From an uncultured Oscillospiraceae bacterium (GTDB lineage Bacteria; Bacillota_A; Clostridia; Oscillospirales; Oscillospiraceae), in NCBI GenBank assembly GCA_944385265.1, contig CALWWO010000050.1:1-16384 (forward strand): a stretch of DNA of 16,384 nt, read 5' to 3'. Shown one piece after another: positions 1 to 7,321 of the stretch (position 1 is the first letter of the stretch; every line of letters starts with the position of its first letter). Made by a program: the position numbers and the translations under genes. The notes below the pieces were generated by a model. The model worked only from the letters and a program-made list of their open reading frames with translations, was not told the origin of the DNA and made no database searches.

Positions 1-669
1 CATTGCGCCGCGCTTTTAAGAATATACGAGGAGGCATTTGACGGCGGGGACTCCGAGATCGCGAAGCCTCCGGCGGAGCTTGCCGCAAACGTCATGGTCG
101 TCGTAAAAAGCATGCCCGCGCCGCGGACCGAAGATAGTACGCCGCAGGCAGGAGAAACTCCCCCGCACAGCAGAAAAAGAAAACACGGTCTGTTTTCAGC
201 ACGCGTACACGGGATCGTCGCAGCTGCTGCTGTTTTGATCGTCGCTATGTCGATATATCTACCGAGCCGGATAACGGACACTTCATTAAGCGGCGAGGCA
301 AACGGCGCAAATTATTACGAGGCAGAATCTACTCCATCGGGCAGTGCCGCTCAGTTCAATGTCGGTAAATCGGCAGAAAGCGACGAGTCGGTCGCCGAAG
401 ACCAGATCATAACGAGCGCTGAGAGTACAGCGGGCGGAGGCACTTTTTACAGTCCTGACGCGCTTTTGGATTACTACGCCGTTGTAAATATATCGGGCGA
501 GCTTCCGGAGCTACTCGACGGATACGGCGCAGAGCCGTACGGCGACGGGGAGTATCTAATAATCATACCAGCTGAGCTTACAGAGGAGCTTGAAAGCCTC
601 GGCTACACGGTCGAATACAGCGAGTCCGGCGAGAGCTCTACCGAGACCGCCGTTATACACACGCCGTGA
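1..669 (+). CDS. Putative membrane anti-sigma factor, 5' end outside window
   Basis: The frame is open from base 1 to TGA at 667-669, so 222 codons are visible and the true start lies upstream. The first residues, HCAALLRIYEEAF, resemble the end of the HxxxCxxC zinc-finger helix of anti-sigma factors (zf-HC2 type), where a CPHCAALL-like sequence is common; the rest of the motif would be off the edge. A basic stretch (SRKRKHG, about codons 57-63) precedes one membrane segment at about codons 70-87. A polar, Ser/Glu-rich outer linker follows, then a compact acidic C-terminal domain with no family I recognise. The order cytoplasmic zinc finger, one membrane span, outer domain fits a transmembrane anti-sigma factor, whose sigma-factor gene would normally lie just upstream. 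The assignment rests on a partial motif and topology, so a general single-pass membrane protein remains possible. Confidence 0.5.
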   Translation, partial: HCAALLRIYEEAFDGGDSEIAKPPAELAANVMVVVKSMPAPRTEDSTPQAGETPPHSRKRKHGLFSARVHGIVAAAAVLIVAMSIYLPSRITDTSLSGEANGANYYEAESTPSGSAAQFNVGKSAESDESVAEDQIITSAESTAGGGTFYSPDALLDYYAVVNISGELPELLDGYGAEPYGDGEYLIIIPAELTEELESLGYTVEYSESGESSTETAVIHTP

Positions 670-754
670 CGCAGATACTCGGAATACTACGGAAAATCGG
701 AGGTCGCAGGTATCCGGTATCCGCGGGGCTAAAATTTAATACCATCGGGCTTTG

Positions 755-786
755 CCGCCGTACTTATTAAAGTGCGGCGGTTTTTT
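755..786 (+). terminator. Rho-independent terminator after the anti-sigma-like gene
   Basis: A 9-bp stem (CCGCCGTAC at 755-763 with GTGCGGCGG at 772-780, one G-U pair) encloses an 8-nt loop and is followed directly by six T. It lies 85 bp past the stop codon at 669 and closes that transcript. Confidence 0.85.
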
Positions 787-946
787 ATTTTCGGCTTTTC
801 GCAGTGTGCCGGTGCGTGGCATGGAACGAAGTGTCGTGTCGAAAATCTTGGCGGCGTATCGTTTTTCGGTCGTGCAGGGTATGCGATGCCGTATTTGCGG
901 TTCGGGCGGCGGGTCAGTGTTATATAAAACGCCAAAAAGCCGCGGC
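787..946. other. Non-coding gap, nothing recognised
   Basis: Between the terminator and the A/T tracts upstream of the next promoter I see no reading frame with a ribosome site, no family match and no strong hairpin. Short frames on both strands here have low-complexity or basic translations and no start signals. Confidence 0.5.
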
Positions 947-967
947 AAAAATTTTTTGAAAAAAGGG

Positions 968-996
968 TTGACAATGCCCTTTGCATCGGTTATATT
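968..996 (+). promoter_or_regulatory. Sigma-A promoter of the GntR-ABC operon
   Basis: A perfect -35 TTGACA (968-973) is separated by 17 bp from TATATT (991-996). Runs of A and T at 947-964 just upstream have the make-up of an UP element. The predicted transcription start is near 1003, so the palindrome at 1011-1028 falls just downstream of it. Confidence 0.85.
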
Positions 997-1010
997 ATGG
1001 ATGACGGGTA

Positions 1011-1028
1011 GTTAGTTACTCAACTAAC
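1011..1028. promoter_or_regulatory. Palindromic operator, probably bound by the GntR repressor
   Basis: GTTAGTT-ACTC-AACTAAC is a perfect 7+7 inverted repeat with a 4-bp centre, starting about 8 bp after the predicted transcription start. The next gene is a YtrA-type GntR regulator; such proteins usually repress their own operon from a palindrome in this place. Binding by this protein is inferred from position and symmetry. Confidence 0.75.
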
Positions 1029-1079
1029 AAACTATCAAACATTCGAATGTATATTATCGCGATAAAGGAGGCGGATCGC

Positions 1080-1457
1080 TTGAACATAAATCCAAATTCG
1101 GAAAAGCCCATCTTCATACAGATAGCGGAACAGCTTGAGGATTCGATTTTTACCGGTATCTTCCCTGAGGAGACGAAGATACCGTCGACGAACGAGATTG
1201 CCGCTCTGTTCAATATCAATCCTCACACCGTTTTAAAGGGTATGAACATGCTTGTGGACGAGGAGATTATTTATAAGAAAAGAGGTTTAGGGATGTTTGT
1301 AAAAACCGGCGCTGTCGAAAAAATACGCCGATCACGGCAGACGCAGTTTTACGATCGGTATGTTGAAGCTCTCATCGCGGAGGCGAAAAAGCTTCAAATG
1401 ACCAAGGAGGATATCATATCTCTTATAGAAAGGGGATTTAACGATGAACGCGATTGA
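1080..1457 (+). CDS. GntR family transcriptional regulator, YtrA subfamily
   Basis: A 125-residue DNA-binding repressor. Residues about 10-76 form a GntR winged helix-turn-helix: IFIQIAEQLEDSI opens it, KIPSTNEIAALFNINPHTV is the recognition region and IYKKRGLGMFV the wing. The short helical tail (80-125) has no FCD or UTRA ligand domain, which is the YtrA pattern. I chose the TTG at 1080 because AAAGGAGG (1064-1071) sits 8 nt upstream and the protein then opens with NINPNSEKPI, as in YtrA relatives; an ATG at 1047 in the same frame has no ribosome site and would place the ribosome site inside the gene. The end overlaps the ABC gene by 14 nt. In known YtrA systems the repressor releases an ABC transporter operon in response to cell-wall-active compounds; the signal here is unknown. 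Confidence 0.9.
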   Translation: MNINPNSEKPIFIQIAEQLEDSIFTGIFPEETKIPSTNEIAALFNINPHTVLKGMNMLVDEEIIYKKRGLGMFVKTGAVEKIRRSRQTQFYDRYVEALIAEAKKLQMTKEDIISLIERGFNDERD

Positions 1458-2304
1458 GATCAAAAATGTCACGAAGAAATACGGTAAGGTGACGGCTTTA
1501 GACAACGTCTCGTTTTCGTTTGAATCGGGCAAGATATACGGCTTTTTAGGCAGGAATGGCGCCGGCAAAACGACGCTTTTGAATATAATCGCAAACCGCA
1601 TATTCCCGGACGGCGGCGAAGTGATGATCGACGGGCTTCCGGCGCGGGAAAACATGCAGGTGCATGAAAAGCTGCACTGCATGACGGAGGCGAATCTTTA
1701 CGACGGCGATCTAAAGGTGCGAGAGCATTTTAAGTGGATCGGGCGGTTCTACGACTGCTTCGATGCGGAAAAGGCGTTTGAGATCGCAAAGCGGTTCGGT
1801 CTCGACACAAGCAAAAAGTTCCGGGCACTGTCGCGCGGATATCAGTCGATTTTCAAGCTTACGGTCGCGCTTGCGCTGAACGTGCCGTACGTCATTTTCG
1901 ACGAGCCGGTGCTGGGGCTTGACGCAAATCACAGAGAGCTTTTTTACGAGCTGCTTTTAAAGGACTACGAGCTAAACGAGAGGACGATAATTATCGCGAC
2001 GCACCTCATCGAAGAGGTCGCGAGCCTTATCGAGGAGGTCGTTTTGATCGACGGCGGCAAGATACTGCTCTGCGATAACGCCGAGTCGCTTCTTTCGTCA
2101 GGCTACAGCGTATCGGGTCACGCGCAGGAGGTCGATATGTACTGCGCGGGCAAAAACGTCATCGGGTGCGACGAGCTCGGAAACCTCAAGATAGCGTATA
2201 TCATGGGCGAAAAAGAGAAGCTTTCTGACGGCAGCGGACTTGCGTTCTCGCCGATGAACCTGCAAAAGCTGTTTGTAAAGCTTACAGAGAAAGGCGGTAT
2301 ATGA
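1444..2304 (+). CDS. ABC transporter ATP-binding protein, YtrB-like
   Basis: A 286-residue nucleotide-binding subunit of an ABC transporter that would work with the permease encoded next. Walker A is GRNGAGKTT (36-44), the signature LSRGYQS (129-135), Walker B VPYVIFDEP (147-155, catalytic Glu154), the D-loop LGLD and the switch His187 (ATHLIEE). The Q-loop region reads MTEANLYD (80-87), with no Gln at the usual place; many export-type relatives of the YtrB/BcrA group also have PE or TE there. The C-terminal 70 residues are an accessory domain. Ribosome site AAAGGGG lies inside the end of the GntR gene, and the 14-nt overlap suggests coupled translation. Substrate unknown; export of a peptide or lipid-active compound is the family expectation. 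Confidence 0.92.
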   Translation: MNAIEIKNVTKKYGKVTALDNVSFSFESGKIYGFLGRNGAGKTTLLNIIANRIFPDGGEVMIDGLPARENMQVHEKLHCMTEANLYDGDLKVREHFKWIGRFYDCFDAEKAFEIAKRFGLDTSKKFRALSRGYQSIFKLTVALALNVPYVIFDEPVLGLDANHRELFYELLLKDYELNERTIIIATHLIEEVASLIEEVVLIDGGKILLCDNAESLLSSGYSVSGHAQEVDMYCAGKNVIGCDELGNLKIAYIMGEKEKLSDGSGLAFSPMNLQKLFVKLTEKGGI

Positions 2305-2305
2305 C

Positions 2306-3022
2306 ATGAACAAGTTAAAAACGATCGCATTTTACGAGTGCGCGACATCGATCAAATATGTTTTGTACTTTTACTGCATCCAGTACGGCTTTGTCGCCGT
2401 TATTGCGACGATACTGGCGTTCACTATCGGTCTGGAAGACGTGACGTTCAACGGGCAAGAGATAAGCAGCGTGATATTTCTTGCGATAGTTGGCTGTATG
2501 GGGATGGGAGACGATTTCAAAACGCTGCTGCAAAACGGTTTTACGCGGAAATACATATTCGCAGGGACGGTGTCTCTCATAATCTTTCTCGCCCTTGCGC
2601 TGTCTTCCTGCGACCTTTTGATATCGCGGCTGATGCCGCTCTTCTTTAACGAGTCGAGCAGCCTCTTTGAGCAGATCTACGGCACTGACAGCGCTGTGGC
2701 GAACTGGCTGTGGAGTCTTGCGCTTTACTTCATGATAGGCTTTGTGTGCTATTTCTTCCGTCTGCTTGCACACAGGTTGGGAAAAAATGGCTTTATCATC
2801 CTCGGTATCGTTCTGATCGCCGTATCAATACTGCTTGCCATTTACTCATATGCGATACCTGACGGCATCATAAACGCCGTAAATACCTTTTGGGCGCGGG
2901 CGTTAGGCTTTGTCGGCGGCGGGAGGGTAAATCCGTACTTGCCCGCTTTGACGTTCACAGTCATCTCGGCGGTACTCGCCGGCGGATCGTACATCGCCAT
3001 ACGGGGCGCGGAGCTGAAATAG
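2306..3022 (+). CDS. ABC transporter permease, hypothetical
   Basis: A 238-residue integral membrane protein with about six hydrophobic segments (roughly 19-42, 52-66, 83-105, 134-152, 162-183, 210-233). It starts one base after the ABC gene stop (TGACATG) with AAAGGCGG as ribosome site, so it belongs to the same operon and is very likely the membrane half of the transporter. An extramembrane loop at about 106-133 joins the third and fourth segments. I recognise no specific permease family; the length and topology fit the small permeases that accompany YtrA-type regulators in Clostridia. No substrate can be read from the sequence. Confidence 0.8.
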   Translation: MNKLKTIAFYECATSIKYVLYFYCIQYGFVAVIATILAFTIGLEDVTFNGQEISSVIFLAIVGCMGMGDDFKTLLQNGFTRKYIFAGTVSLIIFLALALSSCDLLISRLMPLFFNESSSLFEQIYGTDSAVANWLWSLALYFMIGFVCYFFRLLAHRLGKNGFIILGIVLIAVSILLAIYSYAIPDGIINAVNTFWARALGFVGGGRVNPYLPALTFTVISAVLAGGSYIAIRGAELK

Positions 3023-3068
3023 CGTTTTCGACACGTTTACAATGAGTGAAAAATAAAAGCTTACCTAT

Positions 3069-3112
3069 ATAATCCTGCTGCGGGTGCTATCCTGCGGCAG
3101 GATTATGTTTTT
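3069..3112 (+). terminator. Strong terminator of the GntR-ABC operon
   Basis: A 16-bp stem (3069-3084 with 3091-3106, two G-U pairs) encloses a 6-nt loop and is followed by a T run at 3108-3112. It ends just before the stop codon of the convergent dehydrogenase gene (3115). On the minus strand the U-rich stretch lies about 9 nt beyond the stem, so termination of that gene here is possible but weaker. Confidence 0.9.
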
Positions 3113-3114
3113 CC

Positions 3115-4113
3115 TCACGCTTTCACGTTTGCGCCCGCCTTGATCTCGTTTTCAGACGGCGTCCCGTCAAAAAAGCAGCGGAGATTTGAAAGCGTCTCGT
3201 CGGCTATGGCGTAAAGCGCCTCTTTCGTCAAAAATGCCTGATGCGACGTCACGAGCACGTTCGGCTGCGATAGGAGCATCTCCAGCGTATCGTCGTCTAT
3301 GACCTCGTCGGAGACGTCCTCATAAAAAAAGTCGCTCTCCTCCTCGTACACATCGAGCCCAGCACCGCCGACCTTGCCGTCCTTTATCGCGTCGAGAAGC
3401 GCTTCGCTGTCGATAAGCGCGCCGCGCGACGTATTTATAATGTATACTCCGCGGCGCATCATGGAAAAAGCCGCTCCGTTCAACATATGCCACGTCTCGT
3501 TCGTGAGCGGGCAGTGGAGCGATATCACGTCGGAGCGGCTGCACAGCTCGTCGAAATCGACATATTCTATCCCCAACCCGTATGTGGGATACGGGTCGTA
3601 CGCTACGATATTCATGCCGAAACCGCGGCAGATATTGTAAAACGCCTGTCCAACCTTGCCGGTGCCTATGATACCTGCCGTTTTGCCGTTTAAATCAAAG
3701 CCGCAAAGCCCCTTGAGACTGAAATTATGCTCTTTTGTGCGGTTATACGCCTTATGCGTCTTGCGGTTAAGCGTCAAAAGCAGCGCCATCGCGTGTTCAG
3801 CCACGGCTGCCGGCGAATACGCCGGCACGCGGTACAGCTTCAGCTTTTCGGCGCCCTTGAGATCGACATTGTTGTAGCCGGCGCAGCGCAGCGCGACGCA
3901 TTGCAGCCCGTTTCTCAACAGGCTCCGCGCCGTTTTCGCATCGAGCACGTCGTTTACGAATATAACGGCGGCGCGGCATCCGTTTGACAGAACAGCCGTA
4001 TCCTCGCACAGCCTGTTCTCTATATATTTTATGTCTATTCCGTATTTGTCCTTTAATTTATCAAACCATATTCTATCGTACGGCTTCGTATCGTAAAAAG
4101 CCACCTTGTCCAT
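3115..4113 (-). CDS. ldhA: D-lactate dehydrogenase (D-2-hydroxyacid dehydrogenase family)
   Basis: A 332-residue cytoplasmic enzyme reducing pyruvate to D-lactate with NADH. The Rossmann motif is GTGKVG (150-155), and the catalytic triad Arg230 (NTSRGALID), Glu259 (DVYEEES) and His291 (SHQAFLT) has the same spacing as Arg235/Glu264/His296 of E. coli LdhA. Several segments are near-identical to that enzyme: RCAGYNNVDL, VPAYSPAAVAEHA, NFSLKGLCGF, DVISLHCPLT. This supports D-LDH over other 2-hydroxyacid dehydrogenases, although hydroxyisocaproate dehydrogenases are close relatives. The ribosome site is GAGGAG (minus strand, forward 4124-4130). The gene is monocistronic, divergent from ychF and convergent with the ABC operon. 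I found no clear sigma-A promoter or Rex-type operator upstream. Confidence 0.92.
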   Translation of the reverse strand: MDKVAFYDTKPYDRIWFDKLKDKYGIDIKYIENRLCEDTAVLSNGCRAAVIFVNDVLDAKTARSLLRNGLQCVALRCAGYNNVDLKGAEKLKLYRVPAYSPAAVAEHAMALLLTLNRKTHKAYNRTKEHNFSLKGLCGFDLNGKTAGIIGTGKVGQAFYNICRGFGMNIVAYDPYPTYGLGIEYVDFDELCSRSDVISLHCPLTNETWHMLNGAAFSMMRRGVYIINTSRGALIDSEALLDAIKDGKVGGAGLDVYEEESDFFYEDVSDEVIDDDTLEMLLSQPNVLVTSHQAFLTKEALYAIADETLSNLRCFFDGTPSENEIKAGANVKA

Positions 4114-4199
4114 TTTCGGTCATCTCCTCTTTATCCTAATAAAATGCGTTATATACGCTCTATGTACGCTTTAGTATTTCCGCAAAACGCCATTTGTAT

Positions 4200-4228
4200 T
4201 TGCGTTTTTACGTATTCGGCGGTATAAT
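4200..4228 (+). promoter_or_regulatory. Probable promoter of ychF
   Basis: A perfect -10 TATAAT (4223-4228) has a weak -35 TTGCGT (4200-4205) at 17-bp spacing; predicted start near 4235. The -35 lies within the interleaved inverted repeats at 4181-4208. Confidence 0.65.
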
Positions 4229-4272
4229 TAAGATGTATTTTTATGAATATTCTCCGGAGGAAATGTAAATTT

Positions 4273-5367
4273 ATGAAATTAGGGATAGTAGGACTTCCGA
4301 ACGTCGGAAAATCCACTCTTTTTAACGCCATTACAAACGCCGGCGCGGAGAGCGCAAATTACCCGTTTTGCACGATAGAGCCGAATGTCGGCATGGTAAC
4401 GGTGCCGGACTCCAGGCTCGATTTTCTCGCCGAGATGTACTCGCCGAAAAAGTACACTCCGGCGGTCATCGAATTTGTCGATATAGCAGGTCTTGTGCGC
4501 GGCGCGTCAAAGGGCGAAGGGCTCGGAAACAAATTTTTGTCGAACATCCGCATGACTGACGCTATCGTCCATGTCGTCCGCTGCTTTGACGATGAAAATG
4601 TCGTCCATGTAGAAGGCTCGGCAGACCCGCTGCGCGATATCGAGACGATAAATCTTGAACTTGTCATGGCTGACATGGAAATGGTGAGCCGCCGCATCGA
4701 AAAGGCGAAAAAAGCCGCGAAAGGCGACCGCAAATTTTTGCACGAGGCTGAGCTTTTTGAAAAGCTGATGGAGCATTTTGACAGCGGAAAGCCGGCGAGA
4801 AGCTTTGAGTGTTCCTACGAGGATCATGAGATCATCGCAACGTCGGAGCTTCTGACGCTCAAGCCCGTGATATACGCCGCGAATTTAGACGAGGACGCAT
4901 TTTCAAACGGTCTTGAGAACAACGCTTACTACAATCAGGTCCTTAAATTTGCCGAGAGCGAGGGGGCTCAGGTGCTCCCCATATGCGCCAAAACGGAGCA
5001 GGAGATCGCCGAACTTGCCGACGAGGACAAGGCGATGTTCCTTGAGGAGCTTGGTATCGAAGAGTCGGGGCTTGACCGCCTCATAAAATGCTCGTACTCG
5101 CTTTTGGGGCTCATATCATTTCTCACGGCGGGCTCTGACGAAGTGCGCGCGTGGACGATAAAAAACGGTACTAAAGCGCCGCAGGCAGCCGGTAAGATAC
5201 ATTCTGATTTTGAGCGCGGATTTATCAGGGCTGAAATCGTCGCGTTCGACGATTTAAAGGCGTGCGGCTCTATGGTCGCCGCGAAGGAAAAAGGACTTGT
5301 ACGTTCTGAGGGCAAAGATTATGTGATGCAGGACGGCGACGTCGTCCTGTTCAGATTCAATGTGTGA
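4273..5367 (+). CDS. ychF: Redox-regulated P-loop ATPase YchF (Obg family)
   Basis: A 364-residue ribosome-associated P-loop ATPase of the Obg-HflX superfamily, nearly the same length as E. coli YchF (363). Motifs: G1 GLPNVGKST (7-15), G3 DIAGLVRGASKGEGLG (70-85), and NLDE (204-207) in place of the guanine-specific NKxD, the change that makes YchF prefer ATP over GTP. A helical hairpin lies near 130-160 and a TGS-like domain at about 281-364. In other bacteria it binds ribosomes and affects translation and oxidative stress responses. The start at 4273 is chosen because the protein then begins MKLGIVGLPNVG as in all homologues and GGAGG (4256-4260) lies 12 nt upstream; an in-frame ATG at 4243 would add ten residues, lacks a ribosome site and sits very close to the predicted transcription start. 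Confidence 0.95.
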   Translation: MKLGIVGLPNVGKSTLFNAITNAGAESANYPFCTIEPNVGMVTVPDSRLDFLAEMYSPKKYTPAVIEFVDIAGLVRGASKGEGLGNKFLSNIRMTDAIVHVVRCFDDENVVHVEGSADPLRDIETINLELVMADMEMVSRRIEKAKKAAKGDRKFLHEAELFEKLMEHFDSGKPARSFECSYEDHEIIATSELLTLKPVIYAANLDEDAFSNGLENNAYYNQVLKFAESEGAQVLPICAKTEQEIAELADEDKAMFLEELGIEESGLDRLIKCSYSLLGLISFLTAGSDEVRAWTIKNGTKAPQAAGKIHSDFERGFIRAEIVAFDDLKACGSMVAAKEKGLVRSEGKDYVMQDGDVVLFRFNV

Positions 5368-5427
5368 TCGTTCGAGGCTTTGGTCTCGTTTCCCCGCTTA
5401 TATTCTATTATTTATAAGGAGGTCACT

Positions 5428-6471
5428 ATGGTAAAGGTCACTTTAGGCAACACCGGCATAACCGTAAACAAAAACGGTTTCGGCGCGCTCCCTATCCAGC
5501 GGATATCAAAGGATGAGGCGGTGTATCTGCTGCGCAAGGCGTATGACAACGGCATCGATTTTTACGACACCGCCGCCGGCTACACCGACAGTCAGGAGAA
5601 AATCGGCGCAGCGCTCTCCGACGTGCGTGACAAGATCTATATCGCCACGAAATCCGGCGCACAGGACGCTGCGGGACTTAGGAAAGACATCGAAAACAGC
5701 CTGCGGATGATGAAGACCGATTATATCGACATCTTCCAGCTCCACAACCCGTCGTACTGTCCAAAGCCCGGCGACGAGGCGGGACTTTACGATGTTCTCG
5801 TCGAGCTCAAGGAAAAAGGCATCATCAGGCACATCGGCATAAGCAATCATCTCATCTACGTCGCAAACGAGGCGCTTCAGTCCGGGCTTTACGAAACTAT
5901 CCAGTTTCCGTTTTCTTATTTGTCGAGCGATATCGACATAAAGCTTGTAAACGACTGCAAAGCGGCTGGCGTTGGGTTTATCGCAATGAAATCGCTGTCC
6001 GGCGGTCTTTTGACGAACGCCGCCGCCTCGTATGCGTATCAGGCGCAGTTTGACAATCTGCTGCCGATATGGGGCATCCAGCGAGAAAGCGAGCTCGATG
6101 AATTTATCAGCTTTAACGAAAATCCGCCCATAATGACTGAGGAATTTGAGAAGATAATCGCAGCCGACCGCGAGATGCTGTCGGGTCAGTTCTGCCGCGC
6201 CTGCGGATACTGTATGCCATGTCCCGCCGGGATATACATAAGAGACTGCGCGAGGATGTCGTTCAATATCCGCCGCTTCCCTACGGAGCAGTTTATGACG
6301 GAGCATTGGCAGAATGAGATGCGGAATATCGACAACTGCTTAAATTGCGGTCACTGCGTCTCAAAATGTCCGTACGGATTAAACACGCCGGAGCTTTTGA
6401 AGGAAAATCAGAAGGATTATTTTGAGGTTTTAAACGGAAAACCGCTCTTTCCGTTTACACGGAAAAAATGA
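5428..6471 (+). CDS. Aldo/keto reductase with C-terminal 4Fe-4S domain
   Basis: A 347-residue oxidoreductase. Residues 1-245 are an aldo/keto reductase TIM barrel with the catalytic tetrad Asp47, Tyr52 (DTAAGYTDS), Lys75 (ATKSG) and His106 (QLHNP). The C-terminal part carries two cysteine sets: Cys256, 259, 262, 265 (CRACGYCMPC) and Cys304, 307, 310, 314 in the ferredoxin pattern CxxCxxCxxxCP. This fusion is common in anaerobic Firmicutes and is annotated as an AKR with 4Fe-4S domain; the substrate is unknown and the clusters suggest electron transfer to or from ferredoxin. The start at 5428 has AAGGAGG (5416-5422) at 5 nt; an ATG at 5380 in frame has no such site. The gap to ychF is 60 bp and contains a weak 6-bp hairpin (5373-5388) followed by TTT but no clear promoter, so co-transcription with ychF is possible. 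Confidence 0.9.
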   Translation: MVKVTLGNTGITVNKNGFGALPIQRISKDEAVYLLRKAYDNGIDFYDTAAGYTDSQEKIGAALSDVRDKIYIATKSGAQDAAGLRKDIENSLRMMKTDYIDIFQLHNPSYCPKPGDEAGLYDVLVELKEKGIIRHIGISNHLIYVANEALQSGLYETIQFPFSYLSSDIDIKLVNDCKAAGVGFIAMKSLSGGLLTNAAASYAYQAQFDNLLPIWGIQRESELDEFISFNENPPIMTEEFEKIIAADREMLSGQFCRACGYCMPCPAGIYIRDCARMSFNIRRFPTEQFMTEHWQNEMRNIDNCLNCGHCVSKCPYGLNTPELLKENQKDYFEVLNGKPLFPFTRKK

Positions 6472-6500
6472 TCGTTCCAAAAATTACATAACATAAATTA

Positions 6501-6548
6501 AAAAATCCCCCACAGAATAGTTACAAAACCAGTCTGCGGGGGATTTTT
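6501..6548 (+). terminator. Terminator after the aldo/keto reductase
   Basis: The arms 6501-6516 and 6533-6548 pair along 16 positions with one A/C mismatch, built on CCCCC/GGGGG flanked by A5/T5, with a 16-nt loop and T run at 6544-6548. The symmetric A and T runs would allow termination in both directions. It ends 33 bp before the sleB start. Confidence 0.85.
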
Positions 6549-6581
6549 ATGTCCTCTTCGCATCATGAAATGGGGATTTAT

Positions 6582-7244
6582 ATGAAATTCAGAAAATTTA
6601 TGCTCTGCCTGGCGCTTATTGCGGCAGTGAGCTCTGTGTTCTGTCTTTACGCATATACAGGCGCGTCCGCCGCATCATACAGGCGCGGCTCTACCGGCTC
6701 GGTAGTTACGCAGATACAGCAGAAGCTGTCAAACTGGGGATATTACAGCGGCGACATCGACGGTATCTTCGGCAGCCGCACCGAATCGGCAGTCCTGTCC
6801 TTTCAACGCAAGAACGGACTTACCGCTGATGGAATCGTCGGCAGTCAGACGCTTGCCGCGCTCGGCATAGTTGATACCGGCTCTACTACGTACGACAACA
6901 ACGTCGCGCTGCTCGCGCGGCTGATATCAGCAGAGGCGCGCGGAGAGCCGTACGTCGGTCAGGTCGCGGTCGGCGCGGTTGTATTGAACAGGATGGAGCA
7001 TCCGTCGTTTCCGAATACGCTGTCCGGCGTCATTTATCAATCCGGCGCGTTCAGCTGTATTGACGACGGACAATTTGATGAGCCTGTAGCCGATTCGGCA
7101 TATTCGGCTGCGCGCGACGCGTTAAACGGCTGGGATCCTAGCGGAGGCGCGATATATTATTTTAATCCTGCCACGGCGACAAGCTCGTGGATATGGTCCC
7201 GTCCGCTTATAGTGGTCATCGGAAAACACCGCTTCTGCGCGTAA
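6582..7244 (+). CDS. sleB: SleB-like spore cortex-lytic enzyme
   Basis: A 220-residue exported peptidoglycan hydrolase. A signal peptide (basic MKFRKF, hydrophobic core, likely cut after ASA at residue 30) is followed by a PG_binding_1 domain (about 34-95, with YYSGDIDGIFGSRT and NGLTADGIVG) and a Hydrolase_2 (SleB/CwlJ) domain (about 108-220). Glu118 in ISAEARGEP matches the catalytic Glu of SleB lytic transglycosylases, and YFNPATATSSWIWSR and IGKHRF are hallmark C-terminal sequences. SleB degrades cortex muramic-delta-lactam peptidoglycan during germination, so the gene points to sporulation; vegetative SleB-domain hydrolases also exist. I chose ATG 6582 because it opens the signal peptide and GGGGA lies 6 nt upstream; the upstream in-frame ATG at 6549 abuts the terminator. 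No sigma-F or sigma-G promoter was clear, and no ypeB follows. Confidence 0.88.
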   Translation: MKFRKFMLCLALIAAVSSVFCLYAYTGASAASYRRGSTGSVVTQIQQKLSNWGYYSGDIDGIFGSRTESAVLSFQRKNGLTADGIVGSQTLAALGIVDTGSTTYDNNVALLARLISAEARGEPYVGQVAVGAVVLNRMEHPSFPNTLSGVIYQSGAFSCIDDGQFDEPVADSAYSAARDALNGWDPSGGAIYYFNPATATSSWIWSRPLIVVIGKHRFCA

Positions 7245-7292
7245 GCTGACAGAAGTTTTAAAGCCGGCGTTTTTGCGTCCGTAAAATAAATG

Positions 7293-7321
7293 TTGATTTT
7301 CAGCCCCCAAGGTCATATAAT
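7293..7321 (+). promoter_or_regulatory. Promoter of the URO-D family gene
   Basis: TTGATT (7293-7298) and a perfect TATAAT (7316-7321) are 17 bp apart, giving a start near 7328 and a leader of about 33 nt. The spacer and -10 lie inside the inverted repeat 7304-7350. Confidence 0.75.

Noticed and set aside
709..722. Tandem GGTATCC repeat
   Set aside because: Two copies of 7 bp are too short to call a repeat element, with no gene or site nearby that explains them.
670..732. In-frame 20-codon continuation after the TGA of the first gene
   Set aside because: The frame stays open to TAA at 730-732, but no SECIS-like hairpin or known readthrough context is evident, and 20 codons can stay open by chance.
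4114..4180. Promoter of ldhA on the minus strand
   Set aside because: TATATA and TATAAC occur near forward 4149-4155 but no acceptable -35 lies at 16-18 bp, so no promoter is claimed.
5506..6306. 266-codon minus-strand frame opposite the aldo/keto reductase
   Set aside because: Shadow of a clearly recognised gene; no ribosome site and no family-like sequence.
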